Source: Desulfurococcales archaeon
GTDB taxonomy: Archaea > Thermoproteota > Thermoprotei_A > Sulfolobales > NBVN01
NCBI GenBank assembly: GCA_023255955.1
Contig: JAGDWD010000008.1
Location: 1-64,000 of the forward strand
DNA: 64,000 bases
Direction of reading: 5' to 3'
Part shown: piece after piece, positions 1 through 7,907 of the stretch
Layout: each line of letters opens with the position of its first letter
How positions within the stretch are numbered: position 1 is the stretch's first letter
The notes under the pieces: generated by a model
Databases searched by the model: none
What the model was told of the DNA's origin: nothing
Seen by the model: only the letters and a program-made list of their open reading frames with translations
Made by a program: the position numbers and the translations under genes

Positions 1-68
1 AGCACGAAAATGCGTGGACGCTGGTGAGGTCCGAGCCGATGAATCAATGCAATCATTATTATAATGGA

Positions 69-79
69 CTTATAAATAT
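69..79 (+). promoter_or_regulatory. TATA box of the secE-spt5-ribosomal protein operon
   Basis: The string cttataaatat matches an archaeal TATA box and lies about 70-80 bp before the first plausible secE start, which would leave an untranslated leader of some 45 nt. The rest of positions 1-146 holds no gene that I recognise. A frame open from the window edge to the stop at 111 resembles nothing familiar and runs through the TATA box. Confidence 0.55.
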
Positions 80-146
80 GGATACAAATATATTAGACGA
101 TCTAAAATTTTAAAGCAAGTAAACTGCGATACATGGTCAGGAGTAG

Positions 147-335
147 GTGTTGGGAATGGACATTAAGGAGTTAATAGAATCCTGGAGGAGGATATTAACG
201 ATTAGTGAGAAGCCGGATCCTAAGGAATACATGTTGCTGCTACGAGTAGTTTTGGCTGGATTAATTGCGGTTGGAGTTATAGGTTTAATCATTCACTTGG
301 TCCTCTACTTAATTCAAGGTGGTTATAGTGTCTAG
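147..335 (+). CDS. secE: Protein translocase subunit SecE (Sec61 gamma)
   Basis: Small single-pass membrane subunit of the SecYEG translocon, which clamps SecY in the cytoplasmic membrane. The protein is about 60 residues, with an amphipathic cytosolic helix (residues 5-25) followed by one hydrophobic segment (about 30-55); both length and layout are usual for archaeal SecE. Possible starts are GTG 147, TTG 150 and ATG 156; GGAG at 140-143 has the best spacing to TTG 150. The 3' end overlaps spt5, the classic archaeal secE-spt5-rpl11-rpl1-rpl10 order, so co-transcription is very likely. The call rests on context as much as on sequence. Confidence 0.9.
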   Translation: MLGMDIKELIESWRRILTISEKPDPKEYMLLLRVVLAGLIAVGVIGLIIHLVLYLIQGGYSV

Positions 336-786
336 TAAGGCCACCTCAAGATTTTTTATAGTTAGGACTACGGTACGTCAGGAATTAAATGCAGCGTTAA
401 TTATTGAGGCTAGGGCTAAGGGAATGACCAATAGCGGATTATATTCATTGATAGTTCCGCCTGACGTTAAAGGCTATGTGATAGTTGAGATCGAAGGACT
501 CCATCTGCTTTACGACTTAATAAAGGACTTAAAGCACGTTAAAGGACGTGCAACTGGATCTATTAGTAGAGACGAGCTTGAGAGGCTGATTATCACAAAG
601 CCGGTGATAACTGAGATAAAGCCCGGCGACATGGTTGAGATAATTTCAGGGCCGTTTAAAGGCTTAAAAGCTTTAGTTATCTCTGTTAATACTCAGAGGA
701 ATGAGGTAACGTTGAACATCCTTGAGGCATCATATAAGTTGGAGGCTACGGTACCCGGTGATTACGTAAAACCAATTAAGAAGTGA
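328..786 (+). CDS. spt5: Transcription elongation factor Spt5 (NusG family)
   Basis: Processivity factor that binds the RNA polymerase clamp together with Spt4. The N-terminal NGN domain occupies about residues 8-90, including the typical opening phrase FFIVRTTVRQE. A KOW domain follows (about 100-150) with KPGDMVEIISGPFKG. An upstream GTG at 319 is also in frame, but GGTGG at 317-321 is better spaced for GTG 328. The gene overlaps the end of secE by a few bases and its stop overlaps the ribosome-binding region of rpl11, so translation of the three is probably coupled. Confidence 0.95.
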   Translation: MSSKATSRFFIVRTTVRQELNAALIIEARAKGMTNSGLYSLIVPPDVKGYVIVEIEGLHLLYDLIKDLKHVKGRATGSISRDELERLIITKPVITEIKPGDMVEIISGPFKGLKALVISVNTQRNEVTLNILEASYKLEATVPGDYVKPIKK

Positions 787-791
787 TCGAC

Positions 792-1289
792 ATGAGCGAA
801 AAGTTAGTTAGAGTTAAGGTTCAGGGAGGTAAGGCATCGCAGGCCCCTCCGTTAGGTCCTACCTTAGCTCAATTAGGGCTAAACGTATCTGAGGTAGTTA
901 GTAAGATAAATGAGCTAACTAAGGCGTTTGAGGGCCTCGAAGTAGGCGTTGATATATATGTAAATACTTCAACTAAGGATTATAGGATTGAGGTTAAGTT
1001 GCCGACAACGACGTCGCTCCTCCTTAAGTATGCAGGTGCTAGTGGACCTTCAGGCGACCCGAAGAATAAGAAGGTAGGTAATATAAGTCTCGAGGACGTA
1101 GTTAAGGTAGCGTTGATGAAGAAGCCCGACTTAAATGCCAAGACCCTTAAAGCAGCAGTTAAGTCAGTAGTGTCCACAGCTAGCACCATAGGATTAACGG
1201 TAGATGGCAAGGAGCCTAAGCAGGTCTTAAAGGAAATTAATGAAGGCTTATATGATGAGGTTCTTAAGAAGTACGAAGGTATGTGGTAG
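792..1289 (+). CDS. rpl11: Large ribosomal subunit protein uL11
   Basis: Component of the GTPase-associated centre that binds the L11 region of 23S rRNA at the base of the stalk. The N-terminal domain has the hallmark QAPPLGPTLAQLGLN proline-rich stretch used in factor-dependent movements; the C-terminal rRNA-binding domain follows from about residue 70. ATG 792 is preceded by GTGATC, a good Shine-Dalgarno match that also contains the spt5 stop. The length of about 165 residues is normal for archaeal L11. Third gene of the secE operon. Confidence 0.97.
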   Translation: MSEKLVRVKVQGGKASQAPPLGPTLAQLGLNVSEVVSKINELTKAFEGLEVGVDIYVNTSTKDYRIEVKLPTTTSLLLKYAGASGPSGDPKNKKVGNISLEDVVKVALMKKPDLNAKTLKAAVKSVVSTASTIGLTVDGKEPKQVLKEINEGLYDEVLKKYEGMW

Positions 1290-1302
1290 GTAGTGTGGGA
1301 TT

Positions 1303-1947
1303 ATGGCCCTAACTAGGGAGGAATTAACCAAGGCTGTTGAAAGTGCCTTAACTTTAGGTAGTGGTAGAGGATTTAAGCAGTCGGTGGAGTTAGTTATCAC
1401 TTTTAAGGGCATTGACCCGAAATCACCAGACATCAAGTTCAGGGACGTAATATACCTGCCGAAGGGGTTATTAATGCCCTCTAAGGTGCTAGTAATAGCT
1501 GATGGCGAGTTATTAGTGAAGGCTAAGGAGTTAGGCGTTGACGTAGTAAGTAGGGAGGATCTTCAAAGGCTTGGTAAGAGGGATATTAAGAAATTAGCGC
1601 GTAAGTACGATTGGTTTTTAGTTAAGTCAGACCTCATGTCATTAGCTGGTAGGGTATTAGGCCCCGCATTAGGCCCTAGGGGCAAGTTCCCCATACCAAT
1701 GCCTGCGAATGTGGATTTAAATGCCATTATCAAGCAGTATAGCATGAGTGTTAGGTTGAGGAATAAGGAGCAGGCGTGGGTTGGATGTAAGATCGGTCAT
1801 GAGGGGATGAATCCGGCGGATATAGCTGATAACGCTTTAGCGGTTCTCGAATTCATCAAGTCTAAGGTCAAAAGACCTTTGGAGGGATTGTGTAGGGTTT
1901 ATCTGAAGACCACCATGGGTCCGCCCGTTGAGGTGCCATTAGTATGA
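1303..1947 (+). CDS. rpl1: Large ribosomal subunit protein uL1
   Basis: Forms the L1 stalk near the E site, and in archaea is known to repress its own operon by binding the mRNA. The 214-residue protein shows the conserved block GPRGKFPIPMP (about 125-136) and the C-terminal KTTMGPPVEV signature. It starts 13 bp after rpl11 and its stop overlaps the rpl10 ATG (GTATGA), so the genes are co-transcribed and translationally coupled. Confidence 0.97.
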   Translation: MALTREELTKAVESALTLGSGRGFKQSVELVITFKGIDPKSPDIKFRDVIYLPKGLLMPSKVLVIADGELLVKAKELGVDVVSREDLQRLGKRDIKKLARKYDWFLVKSDLMSLAGRVLGPALGPRGKFPIPMPANVDLNAIIKQYSMSVRLRNKEQAWVGCKIGHEGMNPADIADNALAVLEFIKSKVKRPLEGLCRVYLKTTMGPPVEVPLV

Positions 1948-3020
1948 AGGCAAGGACGTACATTAAGTACGTTAAATTAATGAGGGAGCTATCTAGGAGG
2001 AGCAAAGTTGAGGTAGTACGCAAAGCTATAGCCGATAAGGAAGTTGTAGTAAAGGAGTTAACCGATCTAATTAGGAAGTACAGGACTATAGCTGTCTTCG
2101 ATTTAAATAGGATGCCTACGGCGCAGTTTAAAGAATTAAAGAGGCTATTAAGTAGTTATGGAGTAGTTAAGGTAGTTAAGAACACATTATTAAGTAAGGC
2201 GTTGGATGAAGTTAAGCCGAAGAGCTACGAGGAGTTTAAGAAGGTATTAGTGGGCTCGAATGCATTCTTATTCACCAACTTAAATTCGTTTGAAGTGTTC
2301 AGGCTATGTAGCAAGTTTAAGGTTAAGAGGTATGCTAAGCCAGGAGATCAAGCAACATCGGAGATAGTAATTCCGTCAGGACCTACTGGCATACCCCCAG
2401 GCCCCTCGCTATCCTTATTCGGTAAATTAAAGATACCAACCCAAGTTAGGGAGGGATTTATATGGATAGCTAGGGATACCACAGTAGCTAGGCCTGGAGA
2501 TAGCATAAGTCCTGAGCTATCGTCACTGCTTAGAAAATTAGACATCAAGGTAATAGATGTCTCACTAAGTCTTAAGGTAGCCTACGAGGACGGCATAATA
2601 TTCAGGCCCGAAGATCTTAAGCTAGACGTTAAAGCCATAGCTAGCGAATTCATGAATGCGGTTAGTAATGCCATCAACTTAGCGGTTAATGCGGCCATAC
2701 CCATACCTGAGGCGATGCCATTAATAGTGAGTAAGGCCTACCTCAATGCATTAAGTCTATCAGTCGAGGCCGGCATACTAATGCCTGAGAACGTAGGCCT
2801 AGTGCTTAGTAGGGCAGTAGGTAGGGCGTTAGCGCTGGCCTCGGTACTAGGCAGTAAGGTTCCCGGACTAGGTATTGAGGTGAAGCAACCGCAGCAGGCG
2901 GCAAGTGCTGAGGTCAAGGAATTAAGGGAGGCTAAGACCGAGGAATCCAAGGAGGGGGAGGGAAGGAAGGAGGTTAGTGAAGAGGAAATAGCTGCCGGCC
3001 TATCGTCGCTATTTGGTTAG
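1944..3020 (+). CDS. rpl10: Large ribosomal subunit protein uL10 (acidic stalk protein P0)
   Basis: Stalk base that anchors L12 dimers and L11 on 23S rRNA. The 358-residue protein has the N-terminal rRNA-binding domain (to about residue 110), then the archaeal insertion and L12-binding helices (about 250-310). It ends in the charged hinge and GLSSLFG tail shared with L12, the tail that recruits elongation factors. The next gene is alaS after only 3 bp; the usual following gene rpl12 is absent here. Confidence 0.96.
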   Translation: MKARTYIKYVKLMRELSRRSKVEVVRKAIADKEVVVKELTDLIRKYRTIAVFDLNRMPTAQFKELKRLLSSYGVVKVVKNTLLSKALDEVKPKSYEEFKKVLVGSNAFLFTNLNSFEVFRLCSKFKVKRYAKPGDQATSEIVIPSGPTGIPPGPSLSLFGKLKIPTQVREGFIWIARDTTVARPGDSISPELSSLLRKLDIKVIDVSLSLKVAYEDGIIFRPEDLKLDVKAIASEFMNAVSNAINLAVNAAIPIPEAMPLIVSKAYLNALSLSVEAGILMPENVGLVLSRAVGRALALASVLGSKVPGLGIEVKQPQQAASAEVKELREAKTEESKEGEGRKEVSEEEIAAGLSSLFG

Positions 3021-3023
3021 ATC

Positions 3024-5771
3024 ATGTCTGAGAACTATTGGAGATTAATTGACATTAGCTCGCTCCATAAACGCGATTACAGGAGGTATAAATGTAAGGT
3101 ATGTGGGTCATATTTTTGGTCGTTAATACCTAGGGATAACTGCAATGATGTGCCTTGCTCTGACTACACGTTTTTCGACATCCCAATTAGATCTAAGGAC
3201 TTAACGCCGCTTCAAGTGCGTGATAGATTCCTAGGCTTCTTCAGCCGTATGGGACATAAGGTTATAGATCCTAAGCCGGTAGTTGCTAGGTGGAGGGAGG
3301 ATCTATACTTAACGATAGCTAGTATAGTGGTCTTCCAACCACACGTGACTTCGGGTATAGTACCTCCCCCAGCTAATCCATTAGTTATTGCCCAGCCGTG
3401 TATTAGGTTGGAGGACGTAGATAGCGTCGGGTACACGTTAGGCAGGCACCTAACCAACTTCATAATGGGCGGGCACCACGCATTTAACTACCCAGATAAA
3501 TACGTATATTTTAGTAGTGAGACCGTAGAATATGCGATAGACTTCTTCGTAAATGATATAGGGGTTCCTGAGGAGGAATTGGTTTTTAAGGAATCATGGT
3601 GGGAGGGAGGCGGTAACGCAGGACCGTGCCTTGAAGTAACTGTTGGAGGACTTGAGGTAGCTACGTTGGTGTTTATGATGTTTAAGAGCTTGGATAGGGG
3701 GTACATGGAATTACCTCTTAAGATAGTTGATACTGGCTACGGTATTGAGAGGATTTCATGGTTAACTACTAAATCGCCTACGGCGTTCCATGCAGTATAT
3801 AGGGACCTAGTAGGTAAGTACTTTAAGTTATTAGAGCTTGATGAAGCGCCTCAGGAGGTACTATGGAGTAGTATTAAGTTAATTAACAAATATGATGTTA
3901 GGACTTCAGACGGCTACGCTAAATTTAAGGAAGGCATAGCAAGCGAGCTAGGATTAAATTACCTAGAGGTCTCTAATCACCTTGATAACCTAGTTAAGGT
4001 AGCCACATTACTAGACCACGTTAAGACGGCAATTCTCCTCCTATCAGACGATGTAGTTCCTTCAAACGCTGGTGAGGGGTACTTAGCTAGGTTAGTGCTT
4101 AGAAGGATTTTCAGAATACTTAAGTCTTTAAATAGGGTTGAAGTAATTAATGAACTATTTAAGGAGCAATTAAGCTATTGGATAGATCTGTATACGAATA
4201 TAGCTAGGAAGAGTAGTTACATCCTAGATGTAGTTAACGTTGAGTTAAGTAGGTATGATGGAGTACTAAAAAGGGCAGGTCCGATAATACGTAAGTACTT
4301 AAGTGGGGGGTTAAACTTAGAGAGGCTCGTAGAACTCTATGATAGCCATGGGATACCGCCTGAGGTAGTTGTGGAGGAGGGCAATAAGCTAGGAATTAGC
4401 GTTAATGTGCCTGAGAACTTCTACTCGTTAATTGCATCACGTCATAGCAGACCGCCTATTAAGGGAGTTAGAGAAAGTAAGATACCGCAGGAGGTAGTTA
4501 AGCGCTTCACTAACCTTAAGTCGACTAGATTATTCCATGTAGATCCATACCTCAAGTCCTTTAAGGCCAAGGTAGTTGGAGTTGTTGGTAGATACTTAGT
4601 GCTTGATGAAACTGCGTTCTACCCTGAAGGAGGCGGTCAGGAAAGTGATAGAGGCATCATTAGGGTTGATGACTTGGTATTAAATGTTATCGATGTTCAA
4701 AAAGTTGATGACGTTATCATACATGTAGTTGATAGAGAGCTAAGTAGCGAGTTGGTTGGCAAGGAAGTAGTCGGTGAGGTGGATTGGAATAGAAGGTACT
4801 CCTTAATGAGGCATCATACTGCAACCCATGTAGTGCTTGCGGCTGCGAGGAAGGTGCTTGGGGATCATGTATGGCAGGCTGGTGCTGAGAAAAGTGAGGA
4901 TATAAGCAGGCTTGATATAACCCATTATAGGGGCTTAAGCGATGAAGAGGTAAAGCTCATCGAGGAAGTAGCTAATGACATAGTTAATAAGTGCTTGGAT
5001 GTGAGGGTTAACTACCTACCTAAGTATGATGCTGAGGAGCTCTACGGATTTAGACTATATCAGGGAGGAGCTCCCCTAGAGCCCATAATTAGGGTTGTTG
5101 AGATACCAGGGGTAGATGCCCAGGCATGCTTCGGCACACATCTAAGGAATACATGTGAAGTTGGAGGAATAAAATTAGTTAACGTGCGTAGGATCCAGGA
5201 TGGAGTAGTAAGGCTAGAGTTCGTTGCTGGTACCCAGCTAGTTAAGTATGCTAGAGACCTTGAGAAGCTAGTCACTGAGGCTAAGTCGTTACTAGGTGGT
5301 GGGGACTTGATAAAGAGGATTAAATCGATCAACGACGAAACTAGGTTTATGAAGGGGTTGATAAATGCTTATAGGAGGTCGTGGGGTGATTTAATCCTCA
5401 ATGAGATAGTTAAGACCTCTGAGTACGTGGGTAACGTGGGGATTAATGTGAAGTTATTTGAGGTGCCCGATGAGGAGATGATCAGGGAAGTCCTTAAGAA
5501 AGCAACCTCGCAGTACCCCTTAGTGCTAATCGCTTTAATACCCGGTGATGGAGGTAGGCTATCTATTGAGGTCTCCGTCAGCAATAGAATTCAGGGGACT
5601 GTGAGAGCGACTGATGTATTGAGCTATGTGATCGCTAAATACGGTGGTAAAGGCGGCGGTAGGAGTGACCATGCAAGCGGGTACATACTTACTGGGGACT
5701 TACTAGAGGAGGTCTTAAGCAACATTAAGTTGCTAGTTAAGGAATTCATTGAGAGTAGGTTGAAGGGGTAG
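3024..5771 (+). CDS. alaS: Alanine--tRNA ligase (archaeal type)
   Basis: Charges tRNA-Ala and edits mischarged Ser/Gly-tRNA-Ala. The 915-residue protein begins with the archaeal zinc-ribbon-like extension (CKVCG near residue 25), then the class II catalytic core. The editing domain has HHTATH at about 596-601 and the paired CFGTH at about 702-706, which are the four zinc ligands. The C-terminal oligomerisation domain is GGKGGGR-rich. It lies 3 bp after rpl10, so it belongs to the ribosomal operon. Confidence 0.97.
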   Translation: MSENYWRLIDISSLHKRDYRRYKCKVCGSYFWSLIPRDNCNDVPCSDYTFFDIPIRSKDLTPLQVRDRFLGFFSRMGHKVIDPKPVVARWREDLYLTIASIVVFQPHVTSGIVPPPANPLVIAQPCIRLEDVDSVGYTLGRHLTNFIMGGHHAFNYPDKYVYFSSETVEYAIDFFVNDIGVPEEELVFKESWWEGGGNAGPCLEVTVGGLEVATLVFMMFKSLDRGYMELPLKIVDTGYGIERISWLTTKSPTAFHAVYRDLVGKYFKLLELDEAPQEVLWSSIKLINKYDVRTSDGYAKFKEGIASELGLNYLEVSNHLDNLVKVATLLDHVKTAILLLSDDVVPSNAGEGYLARLVLRRIFRILKSLNRVEVINELFKEQLSYWIDLYTNIARKSSYILDVVNVELSRYDGVLKRAGPIIRKYLSGGLNLERLVELYDSHGIPPEVVVEEGNKLGISVNVPENFYSLIASRHSRPPIKGVRESKIPQEVVKRFTNLKSTRLFHVDPYLKSFKAKVVGVVGRYLVLDETAFYPEGGGQESDRGIIRVDDLVLNVIDVQKVDDVIIHVVDRELSSELVGKEVVGEVDWNRRYSLMRHHTATHVVLAAARKVLGDHVWQAGAEKSEDISRLDITHYRGLSDEEVKLIEEVANDIVNKCLDVRVNYLPKYDAEELYGFRLYQGGAPLEPIIRVVEIPGVDAQACFGTHLRNTCEVGGIKLVNVRRIQDGVVRLEFVAGTQLVKYARDLEKLVTEAKSLLGGGDLIKRIKSINDETRFMKGLINAYRRSWGDLILNEIVKTSEYVGNVGINVKLFEVPDEEMIREVLKKATSQYPLVLIALIPGDGGRLSIEVSVSNRIQGTVRATDVLSYVIAKYGGKGGGRSDHASGYILTGDLLEEVLSNIKLLVKEFIESRLKG

Positions 5772-6467
5772 ATGAATACATTAATTAGGAATGAGGTAAT
5801 CAATGCTCTAGTTGATTATAAGTATCTACTTAATAGGGGATACTCTCAGAAGCTATCATTGGATTTCGTAACATCACGTTACGGACTAAGTAGTGTAGAG
5901 AGGGCATTACTCCTCAGATGCGTACATAGCGATTTAGATGTTGCCGAGGTCATTAAGAAGAAGGTATATGAATCTGAGGTAGGCAATTACGGGTTGGTTA
6001 TCGATGGATTCAATGTATTAATTACATTAGTGTCAGTCATTGAGGGGGACTACGTATATATGTGTGATGACGGCATCGTTAGGGACTTGCGAAGTAGTAA
6101 GTTTAAGAACGTAGATGTAGAAATACTTAAGGAGGCGCTTAACAAGCTAGCTAAGTACTTAGAGCGCCTAAGGCCCCATCAAACAATAGTAGTACTCGAT
6201 AAAAACGTGAGTAAGAGCGGTGAGTTAAGGAATTCAATAAAGAACGTATTTAATAATGCTAAAGTAGTACTTGCATCTAAGGCAGATATAGCTGTAATAT
6301 CAACGAATGCCTTAACATCATCAAGCGATTTCGTAATCCTTAAGAAAGTAAGTAAGGTCTTCGACATAGCTGGCTACATAATTACGAATGAATTTAGAGA
6401 GAGGGTAGTAGACGTTAATGAACTAATTAGAGAGGGACTAAAGAATTTAAACCTAACGATGAACTAA
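5772..6467 (+). CDS. DUF434 family protein (PIN-like fold suspected)
   Basis: A 231-residue soluble protein starting at the base directly after the alaS stop. Residues about 75-82 read LVIDGFNVLI, an aspartate-containing strand typical of PIN/NYN-like nuclease folds, and acidic positions recur downstream. I recognise it as the archaeal DUF434 type, whose biochemical role is not established. Position behind alaS suggests an RNA-related job, but that is inference. Codon use is AT-rich like the preceding genes and unlike the genes after the tRNA. Confidence 0.75.
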   Translation: MNTLIRNEVINALVDYKYLLNRGYSQKLSLDFVTSRYGLSSVERALLLRCVHSDLDVAEVIKKKVYESEVGNYGLVIDGFNVLITLVSVIEGDYVYMCDDGIVRDLRSSKFKNVDVEILKEALNKLAKYLERLRPHQTIVVLDKNVSKSGELRNSIKNVFNNAKVVLASKADIAVISTNALTSSSDFVILKKVSKVFDIAGYIITNEFRERVVDVNELIREGLKNLNLTMN

Positions 6468-6475
6468 ATTAGTAA

Positions 6476-6553
6476 GGGCCCGTAGCTCAGCCAGGACAGA
6501 GTGCCGGCCTTCTAAGCCGGTGGTCCCGGGTTCAAATCCCGGCGGGCCCGCCA
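6476..6553 (+). tRNA. tRNA-Arg (anticodon TCT), CCA encoded
   Basis: Cloverleaf built by eye: acceptor stem GGGCCCG paired with CGGGCCC, anticodon stem CCGGC/GCCGG enclosing loop CTTCTAA (anticodon TCT, reading AGA), and T arm CCGGG-TTCAAAT-CCCGG. The discriminator is G and CCA is genomically encoded at 6551-6553. There is no intron. It begins 8 bp after the DUF434 gene and reads in the same direction. Confidence 0.95.
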
Positions 6554-6616
6554 CACCGGGAGCCGACGGGTCCTTAAACAATTAATTCGTGCGTTACGGA
6601 GAATACCCGCATAACT

Positions 6617-6922
6617 CTACTTCATCTCAGGGGCTTCACCCTTGAGGGTAGAAGATGAGGTTAATATCCCTAGCACATAACTGGGAAAGCTTAAGATGGT
6701 CCAACACGTCCTTAGAAGGACCTTATTGTAGTGTTTTAAGAGATCCTTCTTCAGACCCCAAGGTAGGTCAGATAGCATGATCCCGAATGAGAACCTAGCC
6801 AGGTTCGATAGTGTCTTTAGGATAGTTACTGCGTTGATTACTATGAGGATCTTCAGTACATTCATAACTAACGATGCGAGGATTAGTAACGCGTGGAGTA
6901 TTACTCTCACGGTGCTACCCAA
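6617..6922 (-). CDS. Small hydrophobic protein, uncharacterised
   Basis: A 101-residue frame starting at TTG, 8 bp after the stop of the winged-helix gene and in the same direction, with GGTGG just upstream. Residues about 5-35 are strongly hydrophobic (one or two membrane segments), followed by a basic stretch and a second hydrophobic patch near 75-90. I do not recognise the family. Tight spacing behind the regulator supports a two-gene operon, but chance coding cannot be excluded. Confidence 0.45.
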   Translation of the reverse strand: MGSTVRVILHALLILASLVMNVLKILIVINAVTILKTLSNLARFSFGIMLSDLPWGLKKDLLKHYNKVLLRTCWTILSFPSYVLGILTSSSTLKGEAPEMK

Positions 6923-6930
6923 CTAACCAC

Positions 6931-7368
6931 CTACCCTTCCTTCCCTCTCTCTAAGCAGACCTTGAGGGTATACTTAGGTCTCTGCTCCGTCCCGGAGTTC
7001 ACGACCACCCCTACAACCTCCAACTCCTTCAACCTCCTCCTAATGACCCCGCGAGAGGCGCTCCCCCTCACTGCTCTAACAGCTCTCGTAAGCTCCGAGA
7101 TGTTCATTTCGTTACATGCTGAGAGTACTTTAACTACCTCCCTCGAAATCGGGTCCAGCCTGTACCTAGCTAGTACAGAAAGAAGCTTCCTCGCCGCCTC
7201 TATAGCGGCACTCGTAGGTAGGGAGAAGATCGTTGCGAGTTCATATGCTACACTAGCTTCCTCAGTTAGGCCGAGCAGGTCTAGCTTCTTTTCAAGTCTT
7301 CTTATACTCTCTATCAGGAGAGCTAGAAGCTCCTCAATCCTCTGCAGTGTCCCCTCCACGTCATCCAT
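6931..7368 (-). CDS. Winged-helix DNA-binding protein, uncharacterised
   Basis: About 145 residues. The N-terminal third is a predicted helix rich in Leu/Glu (a likely coiled coil, about residues 5-35). The middle and C-terminal parts read like a winged helix: a helix with NISELTRAV, a recognition-like helix with SRGVIRRRLKELE, and a wing ending RPKYTLK. ATG 7368 is preceded by GGTG and is preferred to the in-frame GTG 7377. A role as a transcription regulator is inferred from the fold only. Confidence 0.65.
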   Translation of the reverse strand: MDDVEGTLQRIEELLALLIESIRRLEKKLDLLGLTEEASVAYELATIFSLPTSAAIEAARKLLSVLARYRLDPISREVVKVLSACNEMNISELTRAVRAVRGSASRGVIRRRLKELEVVGVVVNSGTEQRPKYTLKVCLERGKEG

Positions 7369-7443
7369 TTCGTACACCAGCTACGTATTAAAATGCTGAA
7401 ACAGGAACGGAAAAGGTGTTGGTGGTGGGGAGTACTTATCCCG

Positions 7444-7818
7444 CTAAACCTCCTCTTTCTCTTCCCTTTCCTCTCCAGCTTTCTCGGTCTTAGCTACCCT
7501 ACTCTTAGTTACGACCTCAGTTAGGGACTTCATTAACTCGTTGAGTGATGGAGTGAGCTCCAACTTCTTTCTATAGAACTCCTTAACCATTTCCTGAGCT
7601 ATCTCCTCAGGTATGCCAGCTGATTTTAAGTTAATGTAGAACTCCGCTATCTCCTGGCTAAGCTTCCTACCGTCGAGGCTGGCCATGATCGCGGTAACTA
7701 TGTCCTTCGCTATAGTACCTATCTTATCGAATACCGTTGAGACTATCTCCTTCGCTATAGCTAACTCCGCTACATCTAGTTCCTTACGTTCTTTCCTCTC
7801 CTCCTTCTCGCTTGCCAT
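7444..7818 (-). CDS. Charged helical protein, uncharacterised
   Basis: A 124-residue protein with Glu/Lys-rich ends (MASEKEERKERKE... and ...EEREEKEEV) around a helical middle. No membrane segment, cysteine cluster or known motif is visible. ATG 7818 is clear, with a TATA-like stretch (tatgtgggtata on the minus strand) just upstream. It lies ahead of the winged-helix gene on the same strand with a 75-bp gap and may be co-transcribed with it. Function unknown. Confidence 0.6.
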   Translation of the reverse strand: MASEKEERKERKELDVAELAIAKEIVSTVFDKIGTIAKDIVTAIMASLDGRKLSQEIAEFYINLKSAGIPEEIAQEMVKEFYRKKLELTPSLNELMKSLTEVVTKSRVAKTEKAGEEREEKEEV

Positions 7819-7907
7819 ACCTATATACCCACATATAGTTCCACTGACTAACCTAATGTGCCTACGTTATCAGGTGTGGTCAGTTACTGGCGTCTGGCAT
7901 TAGGGAA

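Noticed and set aside
3-113. Open frame from the window edge ending just before secE
   Set aside because: It matches nothing I recognise, runs through a good TATA box, and could be chance; too short to support as a gene end.
6530-7000. Integrated element at the tRNA-Arg gene
   Set aside because: No copy of the tRNA 3' end and no integrase gene were found downstream within the window.
6893-7399. Long plus-strand frame opposite the winged-helix gene
   Set aside because: It is the mirror of a better minus-strand gene; composition is Ser/Leu-rich as expected for a shadow frame.
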